DNA of 64,000 bases from Clostridiales bacterium. Lineage in GTDB: Bacteria > Bacillota > Clostridia > Lachnospirales > Lachnospiraceae. A program made the position numbers and the translations under genes. The stretch lies in contig JAMPHY010000001.1 in NCBI GenBank assembly GCA_023663185.1, forward strand, positions 495,826 through 559,825. The letters are read 5' to 3'. Under the pieces are notes generated by a model. That model did no database searches and had not been told where the DNA came from. It saw only the letters and a program-made list of their open reading frames with translations. Positions 37,345 through 44,817 of this stretch are shown one piece after another (the first letter of the stretch is position 1; every line of letters starts with the position of its first letter).

Positions 37345-37851
37345 TTATATAACCCGATGTCCCACAATAACTGTATAGTTATCCGTATCATATGAGATTC
37401 CGGTTTCTTTGAACTTATTCTTATGCCAAAAATGCTCTGCCTGCTGATTTCCTTTTACCCAGCCGAGCCGAACCCCTGAAAGCCCAAGTGTTTTCAAATA
37501 TACGCATAAATCATCAATTATTTTACTTCCGATTCCACAGTTTTGAACAGATATATCTGTCATAAAGAACCCAATAAACGCTGTCTTTTCGTCAGGATAT
37601 GCCATGATGAAATCCATCACTGCAATCAGCTTATCCGAGTCAAAATATCCAAGATAATATTTATCGTCGAGATTCTTATTTGCCGGCAGGACATTCATAT
37701 CATCTATAATGCTTTGTTCAGTCACAGCAGGGGGACAGTATTGATAATATAAACTGTTTTTACTGCATAGTGCATAGACCTTAGATAAATCATTTTTCTC
37801 CACCTTCCGCACAAAATATTGACTGGAAAAACTTTGAATGTCGATTTTCAT
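37345..37851 (-). CDS. GNAT-family N-acetyltransferase (cargo of the toxin array)
   Basis: 168 residues. The acetyl-CoA loop region IGFFMTDISVQNCGIGSKIIDDLCVYLKTLGLSGVRLGW is typical (Q/N-x-G-I/x-G variant). The N-terminal region (VRKVEKNDLSKVYALCSKN) fits a GNAT start. Substrate unknown. It lies between toxin module 1 and the second vanZ remnant. Confidence 0.88.
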   Translation of the reverse strand: MKIDIQSFSSQYFVRKVEKNDLSKVYALCSKNSLYYQYCPPAVTEQSIIDDMNVLPANKNLDDKYYLGYFDSDKLIAVMDFIMAYPDEKTAFIGFFMTDISVQNCGIGSKIIDDLCVYLKTLGLSGVRLGWVKGNQQAEHFWHKNKFKETGISYDTDNYTVIVGHRVI

Positions 37852-37879
37852 AACTTTCCCTCCACTTATTTACAAATGT

Positions 37880-38060
37880 CGATTTTACAACCTGAATTTC
37901 CCCCATATAAAATATTTTTGTCAGCATTATATAAAAATCTGTCTATATTCTCAATAGAAAAGTTATCTGCATTTCAAAGCAGTGATATATTTCCGTCTCT
38001 GCTTTAATCATTCGTTTTCACCGTTAAAATAAATATTAATCTCCGCAATAGAAATATCAT
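37880..38060 (-). pseudogene. VanZ-family gene remnant 2
   Basis: On the minus strand it is closely similar to the 3' third of the intact vanZ gene (39100-39380), including the coding stretch for AEINIYFNGE, but with a one-base deletion after GGTGAAAA and an internal deletion of roughly 120 bases joining at a GCAGAT. It cannot be translated through. It shows the vanZ-toxin segment was duplicated and then decayed. Confidence 0.8.
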
Positions 38061-38074
38061 TTTACAGAATATAG

Positions 38075-38103
38075 TTGTTATATTTAAACATATATGATAT
38101 CAT
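38075..38103 (+). promoter_or_regulatory. toxin module 2 sense promoter
   Basis: -35 TTGTTA (38075-38080), 17-base spacer, -10 TATCAT (38098-38103). The predicted start is G38110 (GTTGTCAACCC). Confidence 0.7.
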
Positions 38104-38148
38104 CTTTATGTTGTCAACCCATTCCGGCAACGGAAAGGGGGTGTATGT

Positions 38149-38247
38149 ATGCTAGATGTAACCATCTCTTTTTTTATTGCTATCGCGGCAGGCGTAGTTT
38201 GCCATCTCGTCTGCAAGTGGTTAGATAGCAAGAATATTGACAACTAG
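38149..38247 (+). CDS. Fst-like type I toxin peptide, copy 2 (32 aa)
   Basis: Begins MLDVTISFFIAIAAGVVCHL and ends VCKWLDSKNIDN, with one membrane segment and a polar tail. The IAxxxG...WLD pattern recalls Fst/Lpt toxins of lactobacilli and enterococci (established family; membership here is inference). AAAGGGGG site upstream, same GCAA-loop hairpin, and the same TTGACAAC end complementary to the mRNA 5' end. It differs from copy 3 at four of 32 residues. Confidence 0.8.
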   Translation: MLDVTISFFIAIAAGVVCHLVCKWLDSKNIDN

Positions 38248-38249
38248 CC

Positions 38250-38362
38250 CAAATAGGAAATCCCAGAGTAGCCGCTCTGGGATTTCCGCTTGGTGTATAT
38301 AAGATATAACCATCTCTATTTTTGCCTAACGGCATTATAGCATATGCAGAAAATAAAAGCAA
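38250..38362 (-). ncRNA. toxin module 2 antisense RNA and its promoter
   Basis: Minus strand -35 TTGCTT (38357-38362), 17-base spacer, -10 TATAAT (38334-38339), start near 38327. The direct repeat 38292-38317 (GGTGTATATAAGATATAACC...) matches the toxin start region 38140-38169 (GGTGTATGTATGCTAGATGT...), so the antisense RNA can pair with the toxin ribosome-site and start region as well as at the hairpin. Predicted only. Confidence 0.75.
38256..38287. terminator. toxin module 2 shared hairpin
   Basis: GGAAATCCCAGAG (38256-38268), loop TAGCCG, CTCTGGGATTTCC (38275-38287). Relative to module 3, a T-A pair in the stem is replaced by G-C at the same position on both arms, which is compensatory change and supports a functional RNA stem. 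Confidence 0.8.
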
Positions 38363-38381
38363 TATGCAAAACAGTAAAATA

Positions 38382-38669
38382 TCATCTATGAAATATTCCG
38401 ACTATATTCACAATATCTGCTTTAATACTAAATACTATGATATAGTTCATTTTACCGACGACAGCCTCATGGTATCCTTTATTCGCCAAATATGTATCCC
38501 TGCTAATTGGAAATTGCAGGGGATTTTCTTCTAAATGGTCGTATATATTCTTCATTTCATCTAACAAATGTATGGCTGCCTGTTCATTTTTCAGCTGATA
38601 AATTAAATAATGTAAAATACTATCAAGTAATTTATCGGCATGTTCTGTAACAACCAGTTTATAAGCCAT
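38382..38669 (-). CDS. RelE/ParE-family toxin
   Basis: 95 residues. KLVVTEHADKLLDSILHYLIYQLKN is the typical N-terminal helix hairpin, and the C-terminal sheet reads YHEAVVGKMNYIIVFSIKADIVNIVGIFHR. Its ATG overlaps the antitoxin stop by eleven bases. It is the type II partner in this array; whether it is a ribosome-dependent RNase (RelE) or gyrase poison (ParE) cannot be told. Confidence 0.9.
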   Translation of the reverse strand: MAYKLVVTEHADKLLDSILHYLIYQLKNEQAAIHLLDEMKNIYDHLEENPLQFPISRDTYLANKGYHEAVVGKMNYIIVFSIKADIVNIVGIFHR

Positions 38670-38919
38670 ATTTCGTCCTCATTTCTGCCAAAGCAGTTCT
38701 GGCATCTTTAATCTGCCCGCTTTCTATCTGCTGTTCTGACAGTTCAATATCTTTGTAGACTGAAATCCGACGCATGACGCTTTCGTAAATTTCCATACTC
38801 ATAATAACCATATCTCCATATCCATTTTTTGTAATATAGATTGGTTCTTCTGATTTATGGCACATCTCAGAAATCTCTGACGTATTTTTTAAATCCTTAA
38901 TAGGAATTATTTGTGGCAT
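38659..38919 (-). CDS. Phd/YefM-family antitoxin
   Basis: 86 residues. MPQIIPIKDLKNTSEISEMCHKSEEPIYITKNGYGDMVIMSMEIYESV is the Phd/YefM DNA-binding domain; the C-terminal part would neutralise the toxin. First gene of the pair, with an AAGGAGA site. It lies between toxin module 2 and the intact vanZ gene. Confidence 0.92.
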   Translation of the reverse strand: MPQIIPIKDLKNTSEISEMCHKSEEPIYITKNGYGDMVIMSMEIYESVMRRISVYKDIELSEQQIESGQIKDARTALAEMRTKYGL

Positions 38920-38981
38920 TTTACATATCTCCTTTTTATTATGGCTAAATTATACCATAATTATCCCCATTTTTCAATTTA

Positions 38982-40049
38982 TTATTGATTAAAAAAGCCA
39001 ATAATCAGTGTCCACAACCGCTCATATTGTTCTAATATTTCTTCTTTATGTGCCTGTAATTCTTCTCCCATTTTTGTATAATCCAAACAACTTTCATAAG
39101 CGGAATCTCCCCAATATAAAATATTTTTGTCAGCATTATACAAAAGCCTATCTGCATTCTCGATAGAAAAGTTATCCGCATTTTCAAAACTAATGTTCTG
39201 TGGAAAAGTGTATATGACTTCAATAAAACAGTCGTTATTCCAAATCATGTTTTCAGAGATACTTTCCGGTTCTAAAATATGATCTCCGCAATTAGAAATC
39301 TGCATTTTAAAGCAGTGATATATTTCCGAGTCTGCCTTAATCATTCGTTTTTCACCGTTAAAATAAATATTAATCTCTGCAATATTAGCCTCAACAGCAG
39401 CCATTCCGTCCGGCAGCTGCCTTTCATTGTCTCCTATAAAATAAATCCCCACAAAGCAAACCATGAGCGTAAGACATAAAAATAGAAAAGACTTAATTGC
39501 TTTTTTACAATTTTCCTTTCGCATTTTTATGCAGGAATATATGATAAAACCAGACAATGCTCCCCATGTATTAATCAGCAAATCATCTATTTCCGCATAT
39601 CTGCCGCCAAACATCTGCAGAATTTCAATTATCAATGACGTTAAACCACTGATAAATATAATTTTTTTCCAATTCCATTTGTATGTATTAAAAACGAGCG
39701 GCAGTAAGAACCCATAAGGAACAAATAAAATAAAGTTTAATAAAACTGGAATAATAGAGCTGTCAATAAAAGGCAGCAAATTATAGTTAAAAATACCCGT
39801 TAAGCTATATTTTAATGTGAAAATACCGGTTATTTTTAACAGTGTAATACCATAAATACAAAATGCTATTTCAAATACACATTTCCATGAAATACCTCTG
39901 CGTATCTTAAAGGCATATAGCAAAATAACTATTATAAGATAAATCAATACACCTGTGATAAAGCCTTCTTTAAGAAATTGACTTCCCAGCATAATATAAT
40001 TTATGGTCATGGTATTTTTTACCTCGTAAATAAATTTATCTATTGCCAC
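38982..40049 (-). CDS. VanZ-family membrane protein (intact copy)
   Basis: 355 residues. Four to five hydrophobic segments fill the first 200 residues. The VanZ signature YNLLPFIDSSIIPVLLNFILFVPYGFLLPLVF ... SLIIEILQMFGGRYAEIDDLLINTWGALSGF is present. A C-terminal extracytoplasmic domain of about 140 residues follows. VanZ proteins can confer low-level glycopeptide tolerance, but there are no van genes here. It is the only intact one of at least three vanZ segments that accompany the toxin modules. Confidence 0.85.
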   Translation of the reverse strand: MAIDKFIYEVKNTMTINYIMLGSQFLKEGFITGVLIYLIIVILLYAFKIRRGISWKCVFEIAFCIYGITLLKITGIFTLKYSLTGIFNYNLLPFIDSSIIPVLLNFILFVPYGFLLPLVFNTYKWNWKKIIFISGLTSLIIEILQMFGGRYAEIDDLLINTWGALSGFIIYSCIKMRKENCKKAIKSFLFLCLTLMVCFVGIYFIGDNERQLPDGMAAVEANIAEINIYFNGEKRMIKADSEIYHCFKMQISNCGDHILEPESISENMIWNNDCFIEVIYTFPQNISFENADNFSIENADRLLYNADKNILYWGDSAYESCLDYTKMGEELQAHKEEILEQYERLWTLIIGFFNQ

Positions 40050-40130
40050 GAATTTATGCTTTCTTTTGTATTAAGCGTGCTGTTTTAGAAAGCGGTAGAA
40101 ATGGCAAAAATATCATTTTACAGAATATAG

Positions 40131-40159
40131 TTGTTATATTCAATCATATATGATATTAT
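40131..40159 (+). promoter_or_regulatory. toxin module 3 sense promoter
   Basis: -35 TTGTTA (40131-40136), 17-base spacer, -10 TATTAT (40154-40159), predicted start G40166. Confidence 0.7.
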
Positions 40160-40204
40160 TTTTATGTTGTCAACCCATTCCGGCAACGGAAAGGGGGGAT
40201 ATAT

Positions 40205-40303
40205 ATGCGAGATATAACTGTTTCTTTTTTTATTGCTGTCGCGGCAGGCGTAGTTTGCCACCTCGTCTGCAAGTGGTTAGATAGCAAGAATATTGACAAC
40301 TAG
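40205..40303 (+). CDS. Fst-like type I toxin peptide, copy 3 (32 aa)
   Basis: Begins MRDITVSFFIAVAAGVVCHL and ends VCKWLDSKNIDN. Same design as copy 2: AAGGGGGG ribosome site at good distance, GCAA-loop hairpin just before it, one membrane segment and a polar tail. The end of the ORF, TTGACAAC then TAG, is complementary to the mRNA 5' end. It lies 155 bases from the start of the intact vanZ gene, divergent from it. Confidence 0.8.
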   Translation: MRDITVSFFIAVAAGVVCHLVCKWLDSKNIDN

Positions 40304-40305
40304 CC

Positions 40306-40418
40306 CAAATAGGAAAGCCCAGAGTAGCAGCTCTGGGCTTTCCGCTTGGCATATATATGATATAACTGTTTCTATTTCTGCCTAACGGCATTATAGCATA
40401 TGCAGAAAATAAAAGCAA
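40306..40418 (-). ncRNA. toxin module 3 antisense RNA and its promoter
   Basis: Minus strand -35 TTGCTT (40413-40418), 17-base spacer, -10 TATAAT (40390-40395), start near 40383. The direct repeat 40348-40373 (GGCATATATATGATATAACT...) matches the toxin start region 40197-40225 and carries the copy-specific CTGTTTCT rather than the CCATCTCT of module 2. Predicted only. Confidence 0.75.
40312..40343. terminator. toxin module 3 shared hairpin
   Basis: GGAAAGCCCAGAG (40312-40324), loop TAGCAG, CTCTGGGCTTTCC (40331-40343). The stem is preserved relative to module 2 by a paired base change. Confidence 0.8.
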
Positions 40419-40465
40419 TATGCGAAAACAATAAAATATCATCTATTGCCACAAGTTTACTACAG

Positions 40466-40625
40466 TCAATCTTTCAATTTTTTCTCCATGATTTCATAGA
40501 CCAACTTGACATCATTCTCTAATTCGAGAATGCCATGCCCTACTGTTTTATATCCTCTCTTCTCATATAAAAATACGGCAGGGAGCGACGCATCTAATAT
40601 GGAAACAGGAAAGTTTTTTGCAATT
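40466..40625 (-). pseudogene. 3' remnant of a GNAT acetyltransferase gene
   Basis: On the minus strand this reads ...NFPVSILDASLPAVFLYEKRGY and then TVGHGILELENDVKLVYEI up to a stop at 40466. It is the C-terminal third of a typical acetyltransferase; the frame is closed by a stop upstream at about 40640 and there is no start codon. It abuts the stop of the XRE gene. Confidence 0.75.
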
Positions 40626-41135
40626 TCATGATTTCTTTTGTGTCAAAATAGCTCCGATGAGCGCTATAACACCGATAAATGCCGCCAATCTGACAAATAC
40701 ATATTCAAACGCATGAAAAGCCGTCCCCATAACAGCGGTTTCCGGATTACTGTAATCCCAGTCTAAATAGGGACTGTTTAATTTTATTAAGACTACAAAA
40801 ACTACCACTATACCCACATTTACTAAGATACACAGCCAATGGAGCATCTTCCGTCTTGCAATATCCTTCCTTGCAAGCTGCATATTGATAATCTCCAGTT
40901 TTTCAGAAATCGCCTTTAAATTATCAACCTCCGGTTCAACAATAGTTTCTCCCAGCAAGACGCTTACAGGCGTTTCAAGGACTTCCGATATCGCAAGCAG
41001 CATTTCAGAATCCGGCACAGATAATCCATTTTCCCATTTAGAGATGGTCTGCCGCACCACATTCAGCTTGAGGGCAAGTTCCTCTTGCGAAAGTCCTTTT
41101 GATTTTCTAATTGCTTTAATGTTTTCGTTTAACAT
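40626..41135 (-). CDS. XRE-family regulator with membrane tail
   Basis: 169 residues. An HTH_3 domain (residues 5-60: IKAIRKSKGLSQEELALKLNVVRQTISKWENGLSVPD) is followed by two hydrophobic segments (about 98-118 and 144-164). Such membrane-tethered XRE regulators are common in Firmicutes. Its last codons overlap the fragment of an acetyltransferase gene, so the 3' junction may be a deletion point. Confidence 0.88.
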   Translation of the reverse strand: MLNENIKAIRKSKGLSQEELALKLNVVRQTISKWENGLSVPDSEMLLAISEVLETPVSVLLGETIVEPEVDNLKAISEKLEIINMQLARKDIARRKMLHWLCILVNVGIVVVFVVLIKLNSPYLDWDYSNPETAVMGTAFHAFEYVFVRLAAFIGVIALIGAILTQKKS

Positions 41136-41234
41136 TGGTGATAACCTCGCTTTCTTTACTTTCTTTCAGCCGTTACATCATGCGGCGTTACCACGATTGT
41201 ATGAAGATGCGTCCGTTGCGGCAAGCAACGCAGA

Positions 41235-41762
41235 TTAACATTCAGGCTTTCTTTTCCACCCATCTTTGAAAATGCCATAAAAATATAAATCCGCCCAATT
41301 CCCATCATTGTCTTTTGTCTGGCTTCGTTGGATTCCTTCCAACTGCATGCCAAGTTTTTTCATCAAGCCAACTGACTTTACGCTATCAATGGTTTCAGCG
41401 AATATTTTGTGTGCATCCAGTTCATTGAAAGCATAATCAATCACAGCTTTGCAGGATTCATATGCATAACCCTGCCGCCAGAAATCTCTATTGAAAATCC
41501 ATGCAATTTCATATACGCTTTCATCATACACACCGGACTTGAACAAAATATATCCAATCAGCTTGCCGCTGTCTTTATGAACCGCGGCGACAGCGCCTCT
41601 TTTTTCAATACAAAACTCCGACAGGAAATGAGACGTTTTTTCAAGGTCATATGCCGGTTCACAATTTTTCATTACCTCTGCATCGCCAAAAATATCATGC
41701 AAATCTTTAACATCATTCATTGTGTAATCCCGAATGAACATTCTTTGTGTTTCTATATGCAT
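41235..41762 (-). CDS. GNAT acetyltransferase (RimJ/RimL type)
   Basis: The ATG at 41762 (MHIETQRMFIRDYTMND) is chosen because GAAGGAG lies ten bases upstream; a frame from 41843 overlaps the neighbouring gene's end. About 175 residues. EIAWIFNRDFWRQGYAYESCKAVIDYAFNELDAHKIFAETIDSVKSVGLMKKLGMQLEG is the acetyl-CoA and N-terminal acyltransferase pattern. First of three GNAT genes in a leftward row with a HAD gene between the second and third. Confidence 0.9.
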   Translation of the reverse strand: MHIETQRMFIRDYTMNDVKDLHDIFGDAEVMKNCEPAYDLEKTSHFLSEFCIEKRGAVAAVHKDSGKLIGYILFKSGVYDESVYEIAWIFNRDFWRQGYAYESCKAVIDYAFNELDAHKIFAETIDSVKSVGLMKKLGMQLEGIQRSQTKDNDGNWADLYFYGIFKDGWKRKPEC

Positions 41763-41787
41763 CTGTTTTACTCCTTCATCTCCCACG

Positions 41788-42330
41788 TTACCGTTCCAAC
41801 ACAGATATCCAGTTATCTTCAACCTTTCCGTACTGCGTCTCATATTTATTCATCTTGTAATGGACAAAACCGCATTTCTCCTGAACCCTCTGAGAACGCA
41901 TATTATAGTCAAAATGTCCGCAGACTATAAAATCTAATTTTTCCTCATCAAACAGCCAGCGGATTACTTCCTGCACAGCCTCGGTCATAATCCCCTGCCC
42001 CCAATAGTCTTTGGATAGTACATACTCGATTTCACGCCCCATTTTATCGCTATATTCAGGCAGTTCACTCTCGTTGTATCTTTCTATTCCGACAGAGCCG
42101 ATAACCTTTTTATCATACACAATCGCAAAGGTTTTCTTTTCAGAGATGAACATATTAAGTATCTGCATAGTTTCTTCTTTATTTTTATGCGGCAGCCAGC
42201 CCGCCATTTGTCCGACGCCGTCCACACTTGCATATTCAAAGAAATCATCCAAATCCGTTTCCTGCCACGCCCTTAACAATAACCTTTCCGTATGTAACAC
42301 GACATTTGTGATATCTATGTCTTTATTCAT
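41788..42330 (-). CDS. GNAT acetyltransferase (RimJ/RimL type)
   Basis: 180 residues. TERLLLRAWQETDLDDFFEYASVDGVGQMAGW is the RimJ/L start and EIEYVLSKDYWGQGIMTEAVQEVIRWLFDEEKLDFIVCG the acetyl-CoA loop. Its ATG overlaps the HAD stop by four bases, implying coupled translation. Substrate unknown. Confidence 0.92.
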   Translation of the reverse strand: MNKDIDITNVVLHTERLLLRAWQETDLDDFFEYASVDGVGQMAGWLPHKNKEETMQILNMFISEKKTFAIVYDKKVIGSVGIERYNESELPEYSDKMGREIEYVLSKDYWGQGIMTEAVQEVIRWLFDEEKLDFIVCGHFDYNMRSQRVQEKCGFVHYKMNKYETQYGKVEDNWISVLER

Positions 42331-43025
42331 AACAATTTTTCTCCACCAAAGACCGCTTTTACTTCCAATAATTCATATAAATTATTAATACTTGCTTCAC
42401 TTTTTTCTCCACGTTGTATCCAAATAAATTTACAGTTGGCATTAATTGCCGTTTTTTTGTCTTTTTCTTCATCGCCGACAAAGATTAATTCTGTAAGCGG
42501 AGTGGCAAATTTTTCAGCAATCATCTGCAAGCCCCTGCAATTCGGCTTTCTATATCCGGCAACGGCAGATGAAACATAATAATCGAAATACCCTAACAGC
42601 TCCGCGATATCCCGCCTGAAAATATCGTCAGGCAACGCGCTGGGTAAATCAGTCAATGCCGCTATCGCATAGCCTTTTTCCCTAAGCTTTTGCAATACCT
42701 CGATTGTATCCGGATATATCCGGGCTTTTAACTGTAATCCACTCCAAAAAGTTTCTATACAGTCCTGAACGGGAGCTTCCATATGCCAAGACTCGAATAC
42801 CTTTGTAAAAATATATTCTGCCGAATATTCAATCTCCCTATAATTAACTCTCGGATTAAATTCCTTCAAAATTTCCAGCGATTTCAGCACAACTTCCTGT
42901 GGGACATGGACTTTGAATTTCCGCATAACCGCTTCAAAGCCTTTATCATAGAAATCCACCCATGAATGCGGCATTCCTACATACTGCATCAGCGTTCCGC
43001 CTAAATCAAACACTACAACCTTCAT
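42327..43025 (-). CDS. HAD-family hydrolase
   Basis: 232 residues. Motif I VVFDLGGTL (nucleophile Asp6), motif II AALTDLPS, motif III lysine in GYRKPN, motif IV FVGDEEKDKKTAINANCKFIWI. A cap domain lies between motifs I and II. The second residue of the usual DxD in motif I is Gly (DLGGT), seen in some HAD members. Coupled to the following acetyltransferase. Substrate not predictable. Confidence 0.92.
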   Translation of the reverse strand: MKVVVFDLGGTLMQYVGMPHSWVDFYDKGFEAVMRKFKVHVPQEVVLKSLEILKEFNPRVNYREIEYSAEYIFTKVFESWHMEAPVQDCIETFWSGLQLKARIYPDTIEVLQKLREKGYAIAALTDLPSALPDDIFRRDIAELLGYFDYYVSSAVAGYRKPNCRGLQMIAEKFATPLTELIFVGDEEKDKKTAINANCKFIWIQRGEKSEASINNLYELLEVKAVFGGEKLL

Positions 43026-43046
43026 AATTATATTTTATCCCCTGTT

Positions 43047-43511
43047 TTAAAGAATCGTTTCCATATGCACCTTCTGGGGTTTAAGCCCGCAAGATTCATA
43101 AAATTTCATCGCCGCCTCATTACAGCTCCACACATTCAGCGTCACGTTATAACAACCGCTTTCCTTTGCATAATTTACTACATAATCATAAAGCTTCTTC
43201 CCGATATGCCGCCCCCTTATTTGTTCATCAACGCACAAATCGTCTATATAAAGGGTTTTTACATCTGTCATCAGGTTATCATTTAGACGCTGTTCAAAAA
43301 TGCAGAACGCATATCCCATTACCTGCCCGTCCTTGTCAGTTGCTACAAATATCGGCCGCGTATCATCGCCAATCATTTCGGCAAGCTGGCTGTCAGAATA
43401 CTTTGTTCCCTTCTTGAACAAATCCGGCCTGCCATTATAATGCACAAGATTTACCTGTCTCAACAAATCTTCAATTTTAGGAATATCAATATCCTTCGCC
43501 CTGCGTATCAT
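43047..43511 (-). CDS. GNAT acetyltransferase
   Basis: 154 residues. LYIDDLCVDEQIRGRHIGKKLYDYVVNYAKESGCYNVTLNVWSCNEAAMKFYESCGLKPQKVHME gives a clear acetyl-CoA site (Q/R-x-x-G-x-G) and the NExAxxFYE motif. It lies 21 bases upstream of the HAD gene and is probably co-transcribed. Confidence 0.93.
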   Translation of the reverse strand: MIRRAKDIDIPKIEDLLRQVNLVHYNGRPDLFKKGTKYSDSQLAEMIGDDTRPIFVATDKDGQVMGYAFCIFEQRLNDNLMTDVKTLYIDDLCVDEQIRGRHIGKKLYDYVVNYAKESGCYNVTLNVWSCNEAAMKFYESCGLKPQKVHMETIL

Positions 43512-43625
43512 TTTTACTTACCCTCCGTAAATCATTCTTATACTGAATTTCTACTACCAATAATTTACCACACATACTCTTTTATTTCTACATATTTCAC
43601 TTAAACTTAACCTTTCCAAAACCTA

Positions 43626-43823
43626 GAGTTCAGCCCACAGGCGCATAGACGTATATGTTTTCCTGAAGCGGTCCTTGAAAAACGCAGACCACTGAAAGTG
43701 GTCTTGTTCTTCAGTGAAAAAGACGCAAAGCGGCTTTTGAACTTAGTACCGCTGCGATTTTTCACGGAACGAAAGTGTGCCGCAAAGGAAACATATACGT
43801 CTATGCGCTTGTGGACTGAACTC
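43626..43823. repeat. long hairpin, dispersed repeat copy 2 (198 bases)
   Basis: Outer arms of about 38 bases (GAGTTCAGCCCACAGGCGCA ... and complement ending CTGAACTC). Inside are a second stem (CAGACCACT/AGTGGTCTT) and sequence shared with copy 1 at 18080: GGTCCTTGAAA, GCTTTTGAACTTAGTACCGCT and TTTCACGGAACGA. The 364-base gap 43512-43876 otherwise holds only the DUF2971 gene's upstream region. Confidence 0.85.
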
Positions 43824-43876
43824 GTGACAGTATGTTATAATAAAACATATATTATATAGAAACGGAGGCATTTTCC

Positions 43877-44698
43877 ATGCTATATCATTATACAGACTTC
43901 GCCGCATTCGACGGAATAATCCGCTGTGCAGAACTGCGGCTCAATAATATCCTCAATATGAACGATGCGTCTGAAATGCGGCTGTTCATGAACGGAATCT
44001 GCAAAGCGGTTGTAGAAAGACTTAAGCGTGACGGCGAAAGCGAGAAAATCAAAAAAACAGAAGCCTATTTCCACAAAGAAATGGAAGAAGAATTTCACTA
44101 CTCCGCCTATGCCGCATGCTTTTCAAGAGACAGAGACGATGCGGCACAATGGGAAAGATACGGTCATTTCGGGCAGGGCACATGTATAGCTTTTCACGAA
44201 GACCTTATGCAGAAGATGATAGGCGGCGCCATCTCCCTACAAAAAGTGTACTATCAGGACGATATGCACGGCCACCATCTCGTAGACGAGTTTTATACGC
44301 TGATTAAGAACTCGGAAACCTTCTCCGTGGACATGCCCGGACTACAAAATCTCATGAATGAAGCATGGGTGCAATCCGCCGCGTTTAAACACCCCTCTTT
44401 TGCAAGTGAAAAGGAATTCCGGCTGGTCGTATCGCCTTTTATTTCAAACGAGTTTGCCATAGAGCCTAAATATCATGTGGCGGTTGAGAGAATTAAAAAA
44501 TATTATCCGCTCGATTTAAACAGAATGTGCGGCAGGCTGAATATGCACTTGTCCGATTTGGTAGGCGAGATAATTATAGGTCCGACTTCCACGCAGTCCC
44601 TTCCTATCCTGCAGGATTACTTAAGCGATTGCGGTTTAAACGTCCTAAAAGACAAAATCAGCATGTCGGACTGCCCGTTACGTAAACCCACTACATAG
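43877..44698 (+). CDS. DUF2971 protein
   Basis: 273 residues. MLYHYTDFAAFDGIIRCAELRLNNILNMNDASEMRLF opens the DUF2971 domain; the body contains YAACFSRDRDDAAQWERYGHFGQGTCIAF and KEFRLVVSPF. A CGGAGG site lies ten bases upstream of the ATG. DUF2971 proteins are often found near defence and toxin genes; the function is unknown. Confidence 0.9.
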   Translation: MLYHYTDFAAFDGIIRCAELRLNNILNMNDASEMRLFMNGICKAVVERLKRDGESEKIKKTEAYFHKEMEEEFHYSAYAACFSRDRDDAAQWERYGHFGQGTCIAFHEDLMQKMIGGAISLQKVYYQDDMHGHHLVDEFYTLIKNSETFSVDMPGLQNLMNEAWVQSAAFKHPSFASEKEFRLVVSPFISNEFAIEPKYHVAVERIKKYYPLDLNRMCGRLNMHLSDLVGEIIIGPTSTQSLPILQDYLSDCGLNVLKDKISMSDCPLRKPTT

Positions 44699-44737
44699 AC
44701 CGTATGAGTCAATGCGAAAAATCAACATATAATACCA

Positions 44738-44767
44738 TTGACTAATCAGGCACAAATGCGCTACAAT
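44738..44767 (+). promoter_or_regulatory. predicted promoter for the DUF3048 gene
   Basis: -35 TTGACT (44738-44743), 18-base spacer, -10 TACAAT (44762-44767), about 50 bases before the ATG. Confidence 0.6.
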
Positions 44768-44817
44768 TATCAATGTCACTATCATTACATATATTGAAAG
44801 GAGTTGTTTTAGAAAAA

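Noticed and set aside
36965-40420. The repeated 45-base GCATTATAGCATATGCAG-type segments considered as recombination (att or integron-type) sites
   Set aside because: They contain a well-spaced convergent promoter at the same position in all three copies, and the neighbouring copy-specific repeats explain them as antisense RNA genes. No integrase lies nearby.
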